DNA of 36,930 nucleotides from Planctomycetaceae bacterium (GTDB lineage: Bacteria > Planctomycetota > Planctomycetia > Pirellulales > Pirellulaceae), in the NCBI GenBank assembly GCA_002726245.1, contig PBSM01000249.1, forward strand, positions 1 through 36,930. The letters are read 5' to 3'. Shown piece by piece: positions 26,126 through 33,616 of the stretch; position 1 is the first letter of the stretch; every line of letters starts with the position of its first letter. A program made the translations under genes and the position numbers. The notes beneath the pieces were generated by a model. The model had not been told where the DNA came from. It saw only the letters and a list, made by a program, of their open reading frames with translations, and made no database searches.

Positions 26126-27034
26126 ATGCAGGCATTTCATCGATTGATCGCTTGCTTTCTCTTAACGGCACTGTCGTCGAGTGTCTGCGCACGGGACATC
26201 TTCGTTGACAACGTGGCGGGAGACGATCGTCGCAAGGGGGAGTCGCCGGAGATCAACGCGCGCGCGGGCGGGCCATGCCGCTCGATTCGTCGAGCTCTTG
26301 AACTGGCGGAACGCGCCGACCGCGTGGTGATCGCGAACACGGGACAGCCGTACCACGAGAGCCTCACCCTACAGGCTGGCCGGCACAGCGGCCTTCCGAG
26401 TCGGCCCTTCACGATTGTCGGCAATGGTGCCACCCTGGACGGGTCGGCCCCCGTTCCGCGCGACGCATGGGAACAAGTCGAAGGCAATATCTTCCGCTTC
26501 CGTCCGCGTCGAGCAACCTTTCAGCTTCTGTTCCTTGACGGCAAGCCCGCGCCGCGGCGGATGGTCGATCGCAGCCAAGGCTTTCCGGAGTTGGAGCCCT
26601 TGGAGTGGTGCTTACTGGATCGCACCGTTTATCTTCGCGTCGATAAAGACCGGCTGCCTCACCAATACGATCTCTCGTACACGTCGTTGCAGGTCGGCAT
26701 CACTCTGTACGAAGTGCGCCATGTCCTCGTCACGGACCTTGTCGTTCAAGGCTTTCAGCAGGACGGAGTGAACGCTCACGATAGCGCTTTCGATACGACG
26801 TTGGTTGGCTTGACTTGTCGTGGTAACGGTCGTAGCGGCATTTCAGTCGGAGGTGCGTCGCGCGTGAAGATCTACGCGTCGTTGGTTGGTAACAACGGAA
26901 CGGCGCAGGTAAGGACCGAAGGCTTCTCGCGCACCGAGATCATCAACTGCGACTTGATCGACGCCGCACATGCTCCGGCGACTGTGCGCGAGGGTGGTCA
27001 GCTAACAATTCAAAACGACGCTGCTGGCTCGTAG
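26126..27034 (+). CDS. Secreted right-handed beta-helix protein
   Basis: The 302-aa protein has a signal peptide (residues 1-22, SSSVCARD). The beta-helix pattern of parallel-beta-helix/pectate-lyase-like proteins follows: DIFVDNVAGDD with CRSIRRALELAERAD (DUF1565-like start), PFTIVGNGATLDGS, VLVTDLVVQGFQQDGVN and TTLVGLTCRGNGRSGISV. It likely binds or cleaves a polysaccharide, but no catalytic residue set is clear. It ends close to the convergent UPF0104 gene. Confidence 0.8.
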   Translation: MQAFHRLIACFLLTALSSSVCARDIFVDNVAGDDRRKGESPEINARAGGPCRSIRRALELAERADRVVIANTGQPYHESLTLQAGRHSGLPSRPFTIVGNGATLDGSAPVPRDAWEQVEGNIFRFRPRRATFQLLFLDGKPAPRRMVDRSQGFPELEPLEWCLLDRTVYLRVDKDRLPHQYDLSYTSLQVGITLYEVRHVLVTDLVVQGFQQDGVNAHDSAFDTTLVGLTCRGNGRSGISVGGASRVKIYASLVGNNGTAQVRTEGFSRTEIINCDLIDAAHAPATVREGGQLTIQNDAAGS

Positions 27035-27072
27035 GCGATCAAGTGCCGCCGCAATCCCGCCTCGCCCCGCCG

Positions 27073-28083
27073 CTATTTCTCTTCAAGTTGCGTTTTTTCA
27101 GCCTCTCGAAAAATCAATTGCACTTCGCGGCGACTTGTCCAGTAGTAGACAACGCCGACGGCCGCAATCCCGATCGTGATCAGGCGGTAAGACAGAGCAA
27201 CGAGCACTCCGATTACGTCGCCCGGTCCGCCGACGGGCACGAGTTCGTAGAGCGATTCCATCGCGATCTCGAAGGATCCGAGTCCGGCTGGAGTGAAAGG
27301 GAGGGCTCCCGCCACCATGCTCAAAGGAACGAGAATCAAGTGCTCGCCAAGTGTCGGAGTCTCTGCGAACAACGCTCCCGCAATCAAATAGATGGAGACT
27401 GCTAACAAGGTGTGGACAGTCATGCTCATCGCCAGAATCAAGAGCATGACCAAATACTTGTCGCGATACATGCGGACAGATGTTATCAGCCGGCCGACCG
27501 CATTGCCGACCTTCGGAAGCCCAGAGAGAAACTCGGAAAAGCTCCCACGCGTGAAGCCTGGAATCAGCACCACAATCACGCCAATGCCACCGATCGCGGT
27601 TGCCGCAAACGTGAAGTTACAGATCGTGGCCAGGACAGGCGATGGATTCGGGATACGGCTGAGTAAGATCGCGGTCGTCGTGACAAGCAATAGCGCATAC
27701 AAGCCGATCATTCGGTCAACAACCACCGTGGCAACTGCCTCGGCCTTGCGCGTCGGATGCTCGCGAGCAATGAAGAAGGCTTTGAACAAGTCACCACCAA
27801 CGCTGCCGAAGGAGACGAAGTTCAATAGAAAGCCGAGAAACCCCAGCCGAAACGCGTCTCGCAAGCGAAAGGGGATCTGCAGGGCCCCAACCAGCAGATA
27901 CCAACGTACAAACGTGATGCAAATCGCAAACATCGAGCACGCGAAGGCGGTAGCGATCATCGCCCAGTCCTTCGGGCGAGCTCGGAGCTGCGCAAGTTGA
28001 GCGGCATTGATCTGCGTTAGCAGCCAGATGATGATGACCAGCGGCACCGCGACCTTCACGGCCGTGATCAAATGTTTCTTCAA
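27073..28083 (-). CDS. UPF0104/LPG-synthase-type integral membrane protein
   Basis: The 336-aa protein has about eight membrane spans. It carries the family patterns of the lysylphosphatidylglycerol-synthase membrane domain: FVRWYLLVGALQIPFRLRDA, LNFVSFGSVGGDLFKAFFIA, AVATVVVDRMIGLYALLL and ALPFTPAGLGSFEIAMESL. Members move lipids or sugars across membranes or attach amino acids to lipids. No synthetase domain is fused here, so it is probably a flippase-like form. The divergent side leads to the tRNA-Ala gene. Confidence 0.88.
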   Translation of the reverse strand: MKKHLITAVKVAVPLVIIIWLLTQINAAQLAQLRARPKDWAMIATAFACSMFAICITFVRWYLLVGALQIPFRLRDAFRLGFLGFLLNFVSFGSVGGDLFKAFFIAREHPTRKAEAVATVVVDRMIGLYALLLVTTTAILLSRIPNPSPVLATICNFTFAATAIGGIGVIVVLIPGFTRGSFSEFLSGLPKVGNAVGRLITSVRMYRDKYLVMLLILAMSMTVHTLLAVSIYLIAGALFAETPTLGEHLILVPLSMVAGALPFTPAGLGSFEIAMESLYELVPVGGPGDVIGVLVALSYRLITIGIAAVGVVYYWTSRREVQLIFREAEKTQLEEK

Positions 28084-28204
28084 GCTTCCATCCTTGGAGC
28101 CGGGCCGGCCGACTCGACTCGCTGAGTCGTCGCCAACCGTGACTGGGCGAATCTTGCTGGCAGCGTGAGCGTCTGGAGTGGATTAACGGCAAAGTCTTCC
28201 GTCC

Positions 28205-28233
28205 TTGACACCTCTACGGGCCAGTGATAGTGT
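28205..28233 (+). promoter_or_regulatory. Candidate sigma-70-like promoter of tRNA-Ala
   Basis: A perfect TTGACA (28205-28210), a 17-base spacer and TAGTGT (28228-28233) lie 74 bp before the tRNA. Spacing and position fit, though the -10 is imperfect. Confidence 0.6.
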
Positions 28234-28306
28234 TTTCTTTTGCCTCGATCTTGTCGAGCCCGCTTCTTTTCATCGCTGAGCGGTTGAAGTAAACCCAAAC
28301 CCAGTT

Positions 28307-28379
28307 GGGGGATTAGCTCAGTTGGGAGAGCGTCTGGCTGGCAGCCAGAAGGTCAGGGGTTCGAGTCCCCTATCCTCCA
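28307..28379 (+). tRNA. tRNA-Ala (anticodon GGC)
   Basis: The 73-nt cloverleaf has acceptor stem GGGGGAT/ATCCTCC, D-arm GCTC/GAGC, anticodon stem TCTGG/CCAGA with loop CTGGCAG (anticodon GGC, read 34-36), T-arm AGGGG-TTCGAGT-CCCCT and discriminator A. The G3:U70 pair, the alanine identity element, is present. CCA is not encoded. The last 13 nt lie inside a 15-bp direct repeat that bounds the integrated element, so the 3' end has been restored by the element. Confidence 0.97.
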
Positions 28380-28381
28380 CT
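28367..28381 (+). other. attL core of the integrated element
   Basis: CCCCTATCCTCCACT covers the 3' end of the tRNA and two more bases, and is repeated exactly at 36684-36698. This is the usual attachment site form for tRNA-targeting integrases, whose gene lies about 200 bp inside. Confidence 0.85.
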
Positions 28382-28385
28382 TTTC

Positions 28386-28420
28386 AAAGCCTTGCGATTC
28401 GTCGCAAGGCTTTTTCTTTT
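28386..28420 (+). terminator. Intrinsic terminator after tRNA-Ala
   Basis: A 12-bp perfect stem AAAGCCTTGCGA / TCGCAAGGCTTT with a TTCG tetraloop is followed by a T-rich run (TTTCTTTT). It lies inside the element, just past attL, so it travels with the element and would terminate the tRNA transcript before the integrase gene. Confidence 0.9.
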
Positions 28421-28470
28421 CACGGGTTGCAGTGTTTCGCCCGCTTTTTCGCAACCCCGATTTGCCCCAT

Positions 28471-28531
28471 GTATCCGATTTTGTATCCGATTTCAGGCCC
28501 GAATGTATCCGATTTCGGCCAAATCGGATAC
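28471..28531. repeat. GTATCCGATTT repeats at the left end
   Basis: Direct copies lie at 28471-28481, 28483-28493 and 28505-28515, and an inverted copy at 28521-28531. The pair at 28471-28493 recurs identically at 36553-36575 at the other end. Position at both ends of the element suggests binding sites for the integrase or a directionality factor; this is inference. Confidence 0.8.
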
Positions 28532-28546
28532 AGGACTCGAACCCCT
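28526..28546 (-). repeat. Inverted partial copy of the tRNA-Ala 3' arm
   Basis: These 21 bases match the reverse complement of tRNA positions 28355-28375 (T-arm and start of the 3' acceptor strand) at 19 of 21 sites. No complete tRNA can be folded. It may be a leftover attachment half-site or a decoy core within the recombination region. Confidence 0.6.
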
Positions 28547-28584
28547 ATGATGACCCTTTCGCCGAGTTGATCGTCTGAGCAGGC

Positions 28585-30207
28585 ATGACAGCCTACAAGA
28601 CGAAACTCGGCAAGCCTAATTCGAGGGGCGTGTACCCTCGCAACTTGGGAAAGCAAGTCAACGGGCGACCGTACCGATTCTACGTTGGCAAAGACGCCGA
28701 TGAAGCCGAACGACGAATCGCTCGGCTCGAAGGACTTTGGGAAGTCGTGTCGTCATGCCGAGGAGTGTGGGACGAAGACACCCTTCAGATCGGAAAGACG
28801 ATTGCCAAGGGCAAATCCAAGTGCGTGTTGCCCCGTCGTGAATCGGACGACATGGATGCGATCATCGGGGTTGCGAAACTAGCCAGCTTCGTGCCCTCGG
28901 ATTCCGATTTGGACGAAATCTACGCTGAGAGATTCGACGACTATGCCGAGCGATTCGGACATTTCGTGACGCTCATTCCTGGCGACCATGCTGCCTACGT
29001 TGCGGGCCATGAGTCAATGGCCGACAGAACGAGAAGAACGGTTGTGGGCGTTCAGGAAATGCTGACGACGCCTAAAGAGGAAAACATCCTGGAGATGGAG
29101 ACGACCACGCTTCACGTAGCATTCGACAGGTACGTTGAAGATTACATCAAGAAGGAACCGAAACTTCGTGACTTGCACACCGGGAACCTGACGAATTGGG
29201 GAAACACTCAAGTCCGCATGGTGGATCGCCAGAAAGAGGTTCACACCAACAGGCCGCTCCACGAAATCAAATTGCCAGAAGTCAAGTCGATGTGTGACCA
29301 TTGGCGAAGTCGTCCGATGGTGAAGGTGAACGGAAAGAAGCGACCAAAACCGATGGCACCAAGCACGGTGAAACATCACATCTGGCAAGTGAAGAATTTC
29401 TTTCAGTGGGTAGACGACAGCGATTACCGCTGGAAGGCACCAAACAAGCTGGATCGGATTCCCCTGGCGTGCGAACTCACGCCGCAGGAGAAATCCAGGC
29501 GGGTGACGCCAACCCAAGTGGATACGTGGACCATCGACGAATTGGTGACGCTGTACCAGCACGCTACCGAACTCGAACGTGTCTACCTCCTACTCGGTTT
29601 GAATTGTGGATTCGCTCCTGCTGAGTTCGGCTCGCTCCGACTCAGAGAGATTTTTCTTCATCAACGACATGGTTGCGACAAGGCGATCAAGTATCGCAGC
29701 AATACCAACCAGTCCTGGATCAAACGTGTCAGGCTCAAGAACGGGGTTTATGGAGAGTGGCTGCTCTGGCCGCACACCGTTCGGGCAATGGAATGGGCGA
29801 TTGCTCGGCGTCAGAGAATTGCGAACGTCACACCAGATGCGTTCGTCATGCTCACGAAGACCGGCCTGAGCTACGTTGGACAGACCAAAGGTGGGAATCA
29901 CTCAACCAAGGTCTACGCCATGTGGCGGCAAAGACTGATTGAGAGAATCCTGAAACTCAACCCAAAGTTCAGGACGTTATCTCCGAAGTATCTTCGCAAG
30001 ACGAGCGGCAACGAAATTCGAGACATCGCTGATGGTGAAATCCAGGGCGTGCATCTATCCCGTGGTCAGGTCGTCAAGACCGACGACTTAGCGGAAATCT
30101 ACTCGAATCGTCCACTCCGAAAAGTGTTTGAGGCATTGGAAAAATATCAGCAGCGGCTCCAACCACTTTGGGATGCCGTACCGAACCCGTTCCCGGAAGA
30201 TGAGTGA
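28585..30207 (+). CDS. Tyrosine-recombinase-like integrase, planctomycete type
   Basis: The 540-aa protein has an N-terminal DNA-binding part (PRNLGKQVNGRPYRFYVGKD), a core-binding helical domain (about 160-290, FDRYVEDYIKKEPKL) and a C-terminal catalytic domain. The putative nucleophile is Y506 (AEIYSNRP) and the second Arg is R471 in KYLRKT. The first Arg of the usual box is replaced (CGFAPAEF, Ala344), and the usual His positions appear as Lys468 and Gln495 by my alignment. The pattern resembles an integrase family I associate with planctomycetes. It reads inward from attL and is the likely enzyme of this element. Confidence 0.85.
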   Translation: MTAYKTKLGKPNSRGVYPRNLGKQVNGRPYRFYVGKDADEAERRIARLEGLWEVVSSCRGVWDEDTLQIGKTIAKGKSKCVLPRRESDDMDAIIGVAKLASFVPSDSDLDEIYAERFDDYAERFGHFVTLIPGDHAAYVAGHESMADRTRRTVVGVQEMLTTPKEENILEMETTTLHVAFDRYVEDYIKKEPKLRDLHTGNLTNWGNTQVRMVDRQKEVHTNRPLHEIKLPEVKSMCDHWRSRPMVKVNGKKRPKPMAPSTVKHHIWQVKNFFQWVDDSDYRWKAPNKLDRIPLACELTPQEKSRRVTPTQVDTWTIDELVTLYQHATELERVYLLLGLNCGFAPAEFGSLRLREIFLHQRHGCDKAIKYRSNTNQSWIKRVRLKNGVYGEWLLWPHTVRAMEWAIARRQRIANVTPDAFVMLTKTGLSYVGQTKGGNHSTKVYAMWRQRLIERILKLNPKFRTLSPKYLRKTSGNEIRDIADGEIQGVHLSRGQVVKTDDLAEIYSNRPLRKVFEALEKYQQRLQPLWDAVPNPFPEDE

Positions 30208-30225
30208 TTTCAATCTCGCCCAACA

Positions 30226-30460
30226 ATGACCAACGCCAGCACGTCCATCGCCGACCTCAAGAACCTTGGCCCTGCCTCGACAGAATGGCTGGAAGCGGTT
30301 GGCATCTGCACCAAGACCGATCTGATGCGTGTCGGCCCCGTGGTCGCTTTCAGAATGGTTGAGCAAGCCAGATTCAGACCTGCTCTATGCGATGGAAGCG
30401 GCGATCACAGGTGTAAAATGGAGCGACTTGCCAACGACTCCTTACACGGGCGGAACGTAA
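30226..30460 (+). pseudogene. TfoX C-terminal-domain-like protein, frameshifted
   Basis: Frame one from ATG 30226 gives SIADLKNLGPASTEWLEAVG and then ICTKTDLMRVGPVVAFRMVE. This is the helix-hairpin-helix-like start of the TfoX C-terminal domain. The rest of the domain (SDLLYAMEAAITGVKWSDLP) is in the next frame, reached by a one-base shift at about 30370 (one extra A would explain it), and ends at TAA 30458-30460. TfoX_C proteins are linked to DNA-uptake regulation, but a stand-alone domain has no known job. It starts 18 bp after the integrase stop and its 3' end overlaps the convergent gene at 30442. Confidence 0.75.
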
Positions 30461-31476
30461 AGTTCGGCGTCAGTGTGGATCACTTGTGGCACACCGTTGT
30501 TGTGGAACCACCTGACGAGCGAAAAGTCGTCAGTTTCCGCAAGGCGAGCCATTGTCATTTGCGTTGCCTCTTCAATCATTTGTCGCTTCTCATCACGACT
30601 GAGGTCTGATTGAAGGATCGCCCCGTATTCGGGAGTTCTCTTGTAGCCTGGAACCAAGAGAGTCGTGGCCTTGATGAAGTCTCCGTCTATCACGGCGGGG
30701 CAATATCCGAATCGGAAGTAATAGCCATCCCCACCGTCATCTGATCCGAGGACTTCCGACACGAACTGTCGTTTCGAGAAGTGCTTAGGGCAGGACTCGT
30801 AAAACGTGAATGCCAACTGGTCGCCGTGCAACGTCGTCAATTCAAAGTGAATGCACTGGTCGAAGAAGGCGAAGATTTCGCCCATTCCGAGGTACGTGTC
30901 CCATCTCAGCGACAGACGTTCGCATGTCCGCTCGATGGCGTGCCGTGACCAGCCGATGATCTTTTCCTCGGAGTCGATTGTGAGTGTCGGCTTGTGCCGG
31001 GAATAGTAGATCGTTCCTCCATCCGACTTCCGCTGCTCCAGCGAACGAAACAGAACCGTGATGTTATGACCGTTTGGAACGAACTGAACATCATGAAACG
31101 GTATCCATCGGAGAAGTACCTCCCGTGGAATTGACGAGAACACCAACCGCCCTACCAGCGAGATAAGATGAACCGCCAGAACGGCGTTGCCCGTCGAATC
31201 ACTGACGGCGGCGAGCGTGTCCCGTGGGTTCTTTTTCATCCCCTTGAAGAATGCTTTCTCCCATGACCGAAATTGCGAAGAGTTTGAAAAGTCGATCTTT
31301 TTGACGGCCTTGCGGATCAGGTCCACGAACTCATCAGGAGCGTTATTTGTCTTGAAAATGAATTCGGGAAATGACTCGGCGTATCGCCGCTTCTCTGCGA
31401 GTAAGACTTTTCTCTTCGCCACAACTCGCTCACGGGCTTTTTGCTTTTTCTGCTTCTTGGCGGACGGCTTGCTCAT
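30442..31476 (-). CDS. Hypothetical protein of the element
   Basis: The 344-aa protein is not recognised. It starts MSKPSAKKQKKQKARERVVA with a very basic N-terminus, suggesting nucleic-acid contact, followed by mixed alpha/beta sequence. It includes KIIGWSRHAIERTCERLSLR (a SRHAxxR pattern seen in several small nuclease- or toxin-like families, not a proof) and FTFYESCPKHFSKRQFV. Start at ATG 31476 is supported by GAGGA nine bases upstream; longer readings to 31614 run through an RNA hairpin and are rejected. The long leader contains the structured RNA at 31516-31610, so it may be regulated through it. Confidence 0.75.
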   Translation of the reverse strand: MSKPSAKKQKKQKARERVVAKRKVLLAEKRRYAESFPEFIFKTNNAPDEFVDLIRKAVKKIDFSNSSQFRSWEKAFFKGMKKNPRDTLAAVSDSTGNAVLAVHLISLVGRLVFSSIPREVLLRWIPFHDVQFVPNGHNITVLFRSLEQRKSDGGTIYYSRHKPTLTIDSEEKIIGWSRHAIERTCERLSLRWDTYLGMGEIFAFFDQCIHFELTTLHGDQLAFTFYESCPKHFSKRQFVSEVLGSDDGGDGYYFRFGYCPAVIDGDFIKATTLLVPGYKRTPEYGAILQSDLSRDEKRQMIEEATQMTMARLAETDDFSLVRWFHNNGVPQVIHTDAELYVPPV

Positions 31477-31515
31477 CGTGATCCTCACGTTCCTCTCTCT
31501 GAAATGTGCCATCCA

Positions 31516-31610
31516 ACGAAAAAGCCGGTCGGCAACGAACACAACACCAGACGATTCATCCCCACGGCGAGGACAATCATCTGAGCGTGTCGATTGCCGA
31601 CCGGCTTTAT
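31516..31610 (-). ncRNA. Long structured RNA hairpin in the leader of the basic hypothetical gene
   Basis: A perfect 15-bp terminal stem pairs AAAGCCGGTCGGCAA (31608-31594) with TTGCCGACCGGCTTT (31535-31521) on the minus strand. Inside are three further helices: CGACAC/GTGTTG, AGATGATT/AATCGTCT and TCCTC/GGGGA. Each internal helix has one G-U pair on the minus strand, which would be an A-C mismatch on the plus strand, so the transcribed strand is minus. The right arm is followed by TTTTTCG, as in a terminator or attenuator. It lies 45 bp before the start codon. The class is unknown to me. Confidence 0.65.
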
Positions 31611-31675
31611 GCACGATCAGGAGAACGCTCGGACCCTATAACGAATTGGACGACTGCCAGACCCAATTGGGTCAC

Positions 31676-31885
31676 TCACACACTACTTCCCAAAACGCGG
31701 AAACGTAAAGTTGTTCCCACGGGGAATTCAAACTTCCTGTAAGTCGTTTTGCCACGACGGGTTTCAACATGGCAGGTGACGAGTTGTTTCATCTTTTGCA
31801 GACGGTACCGGAACCAAGATAACGTCCTCTGGCTGCCCTCTGATGACAACTTCGCCCAATCAAAATCGGACGCCGCTCTCCGCAT
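31676..31885 (-). CDS. Small hypothetical protein
   Basis: This 69-aa ORF reads MRRAASDFDWAKLSSEGSQR, then WFRYRLQKMKQLVTC and RRGKTTYRKFEFPVG, basic and protein-like (Trp-, Arg- and Lys-rich). GGAG lies just before the ATG. An in-frame stop five codons upstream fixes the N-terminus. It could be a small DNA- or RNA-binding protein or a chance ORF; the overlapping plus-strand reading looks less protein-like. Confidence 0.4.
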   Translation of the reverse strand: MRRAASDFDWAKLSSEGSQRTLSWFRYRLQKMKQLVTCHVETRRGKTTYRKFEFPVGTTLRFRVLGSSV

Positions 31886-31886
31886 A

Positions 31887-32207
31887 GCTCCGTCCGGTCA
31901 GCATTACCGAGGCTCCCGAATCGCCAACACAGTAGCCGAACGTGGAGGCTCGACCCCATTCAACCTGCTTCCGGTGGCCGCAGGAGGCGGGGCTGCGGCC
32001 AACAACACGCACCCGGCCTCGACTCCTTACGATGTCGCCGCTTGGTGGGTGAAATATCTGTTGCCGGACAAAGGTGTTTTAATGGATTGCTTCGCAGGTT
32101 CGGGATCAATGCTTCTGGCTGGCTTGGACTACGGTGCGTCGAAGGTAATCGGCATCGACAAGTACAAAAAGTATCTCAAGATCGCTGAGAAGCGGCTTTG
32201 TGAGTGA
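31887..32207 (+). pseudogene. DNA methyltransferase C-terminal remnant (N4/N6 class)
   Basis: About 106 residues match the end of a phage-type DNA methyltransferase: NTVAERGGSTPFNLLP, NNTHPASTPYDVAAWWVKYL, then the AdoMet-binding motif MDCFAGSGSMLLAGLDYGA and VIGIDKYKKYLKIAEKRL. The N-terminal part with the catalytic (D/N)PP(Y/F) motif and target recognition domain is missing, and the preceding in-frame residues look unrelated. It is therefore a truncated leftover of an acquired modification gene. Its stop overlaps the next gene's start region. Confidence 0.75.
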
Positions 32208-32755
32208 TGTGGTTGGCAAAGATGTTGGAGGCGTGCGAAGAAGTGAACAATGAATTCGTCGATGTCACCATCTTCTACCTCGAAATGCTGGCCCCGTCAG
32301 ACCGATCCATCTCAACTCCGAGAGACGGACTGGCGGTCGTCCACGCTCAGTCACCGACCGTTCCATATTACCGCTCTCTCTACGACGCCGTGGGTGGCGA
32401 GTATTACTGGCTGAGTCGCAGGAAACTCTCTGACGCCGAACTGGCTGCGATCATTCACGATCCGTTGAATGATTTGCATGTCCTGCATGTGGACGGGACG
32501 CCCGCTGGTTTTGCCGAGTTGGACCGCCGCCAGCCGAACGAGGTTGAGTTGGTGCAATTTGGTTTGATGCCCGACTTCATCGGCCAAGGGTTGGGGAAGT
32601 GGTTTCTGAAATGGACCATCGACAAAGCGTGGAGTCATCAGCCACAACGATTCTGGCTGCATACTTGCACGCTGGACCATAACGCCGCCTTGCCGACGTA
32701 CAAGAAGGCCGGGTTCATCCAGTACAAGCAGGAAGATATTCGCAGGGAGTTGTGA
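32207..32755 (+). CDS. GNAT family N-acetyltransferase
   Basis: The protein starts with a segment FVDVTIFYLEMLAPSDRSIS and continues to the acetyl-CoA pyrophosphate-binding motif LVQFGLMPDFIGQGLGKWFLKW (Q/RxxGxG/A form) and a late TCTLDHNAALPTYKKAGFIQ. It is a single-domain acetyltransferase of the common GNAT fold; the acceptor substrate is not readable. ATG 32207 or GTG 32243 (preceded by GGAGG) may be the true start. Its stop overlaps the next GNAT gene (TGATG), so both are coupled. Confidence 0.85.
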   Translation: MWLAKMLEACEEVNNEFVDVTIFYLEMLAPSDRSISTPRDGLAVVHAQSPTVPYYRSLYDAVGGEYYWLSRRKLSDAELAAIIHDPLNDLHVLHVDGTPAGFAELDRRQPNEVELVQFGLMPDFIGQGLGKWFLKWTIDKAWSHQPQRFWLHTCTLDHNAALPTYKKAGFIQYKQEDIRREL

Positions 32756-33291
32756 TGGGCGTGACGGAGAAACTCGACGACGTTCCGCCCGGCACAGACC
32801 GACTTGCCTTCCGAGAATGGAATGACGACGACCTCGACCGATTCCATGCAATCTGCTCCGACCCGCAGGTCATGAAATTCGTTGGCGATGGTCAGGCGTG
32901 GTCGAGGGACCGAACTGGTCGATTTATCCATTCGGCTAAGGAGATGTTTCGTGAACACGGATATTGCCAGTGGGCATTGATCCACAAAGTTGACGGCGAG
33001 TTGATCGGATACTGCGGCTTCGTGAACTCAGACGATGCCCCGGAGATCGGTTGGCGACTCGCACCAGAGTATTGGGGAAAAGGGCTGGCGACCGAAGCAG
33101 CCAGGGCGGTCCTCAAGCATGGCATTGAGACGCTCGGATTTCAGCGGGTGATTGCCACGGTCCAAGCGGCGAACGTGGCGTCGATCCGAATCATCGAGAA
33201 GTTGGGGATGACGCAGGTGGAAAGATTCGACCGAGACGGGCGGGAAGTCCTGGTTTATTCGGCGGACGCCGGTCGTCTCACGTCAGGGTAA
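32755..33291 (+). CDS. RimJ/RimL-type N-acetyltransferase
   Basis: The 178-aa GNAT begins near TDRLAFREWNDDDLDRFHAI. It carries the acetyl-CoA motif IGWRLAPEYWGKGLATEAAR and the terminal VQAANVASIRIIEKLGM. This is the RimJ/RimL group, which acetylates N-termini, amino acids or drugs. Start ATG is preceded by AGGGAG at good spacing. It is coupled to the upstream GNAT by a one-base stop/start overlap and convergent with the GIY-YIG gene. Confidence 0.9.
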   Translation: MGVTEKLDDVPPGTDRLAFREWNDDDLDRFHAICSDPQVMKFVGDGQAWSRDRTGRFIHSAKEMFREHGYCQWALIHKVDGELIGYCGFVNSDDAPEIGWRLAPEYWGKGLATEAARAVLKHGIETLGFQRVIATVQAANVASIRIIEKLGMTQVERFDRDGREVLVYSADAGRLTSG

Positions 33292-33300
33292 TACCTGCCG

Positions 33301-33573
33301 CTACTTCACAGATTGGATCAGTGCTTCCTTCGCCTTTCGTGACATGGCTTTGATCGCCAACTCTCGCTTCAACGCACTGCTTTGATTCGGTTGCTCTTCC
33401 TGATATTCCAAAATGACCGGCAGTCGGCTCCGTGTGTAACGTGAAGCGGTGCCAGCGTTGTGTTGTTCGATCCGTCGCTCCACATCTTTGGCGATGCCCG
33501 TGTAAAGCGAGCCATCAGCACATCGCACGATGTAGACAAACCACTGCTCGGCCCGTTTCTTCTTCGATTTCAA
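33301..33573 (-). CDS. GIY-YIG nuclease-family protein (YhbQ/UPF0213-like)
   Basis: The 90-aa domain has WFVYIVRCADGSLYTGIAKD (GIY and YIG elements), the Arg in VERRIEQHNAG, and the conserved Glu region LKRELAIKAMSRKAKEAL. Start TTG 33573 has AAGGAAG seven bases upstream and removes the long open N-terminus, which is really a shifted reading of the methyltransferase C-terminus. The gene follows the putative selenoprotein by 43 bp on the same strand, so they may share a transcript. Members of this small family may act in DNA repair; function unproven. Confidence 0.85.
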   Translation of the reverse strand: MKSKKKRAEQWFVYIVRCADGSLYTGIAKDVERRIEQHNAGTASRYTRSRLPVILEYQEEQPNQSSALKRELAIKAMSRKAKEALIQSVK

Positions 33574-33616
33574 TACGGACTTCCTTGCCTTGGACTTCGG
33601 CCTCAATCGAATGATA

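Noticed and set aside
28526..28546. A second tRNA gene
   Set aside because: Only the T-arm and part of the acceptor strand are present; no cloverleaf can be formed.
31749..31886. N-terminal part of the 152-aa methyltransferase ORF
   Set aside because: It has no family similarity and lies antisense to a more protein-like small ORF.
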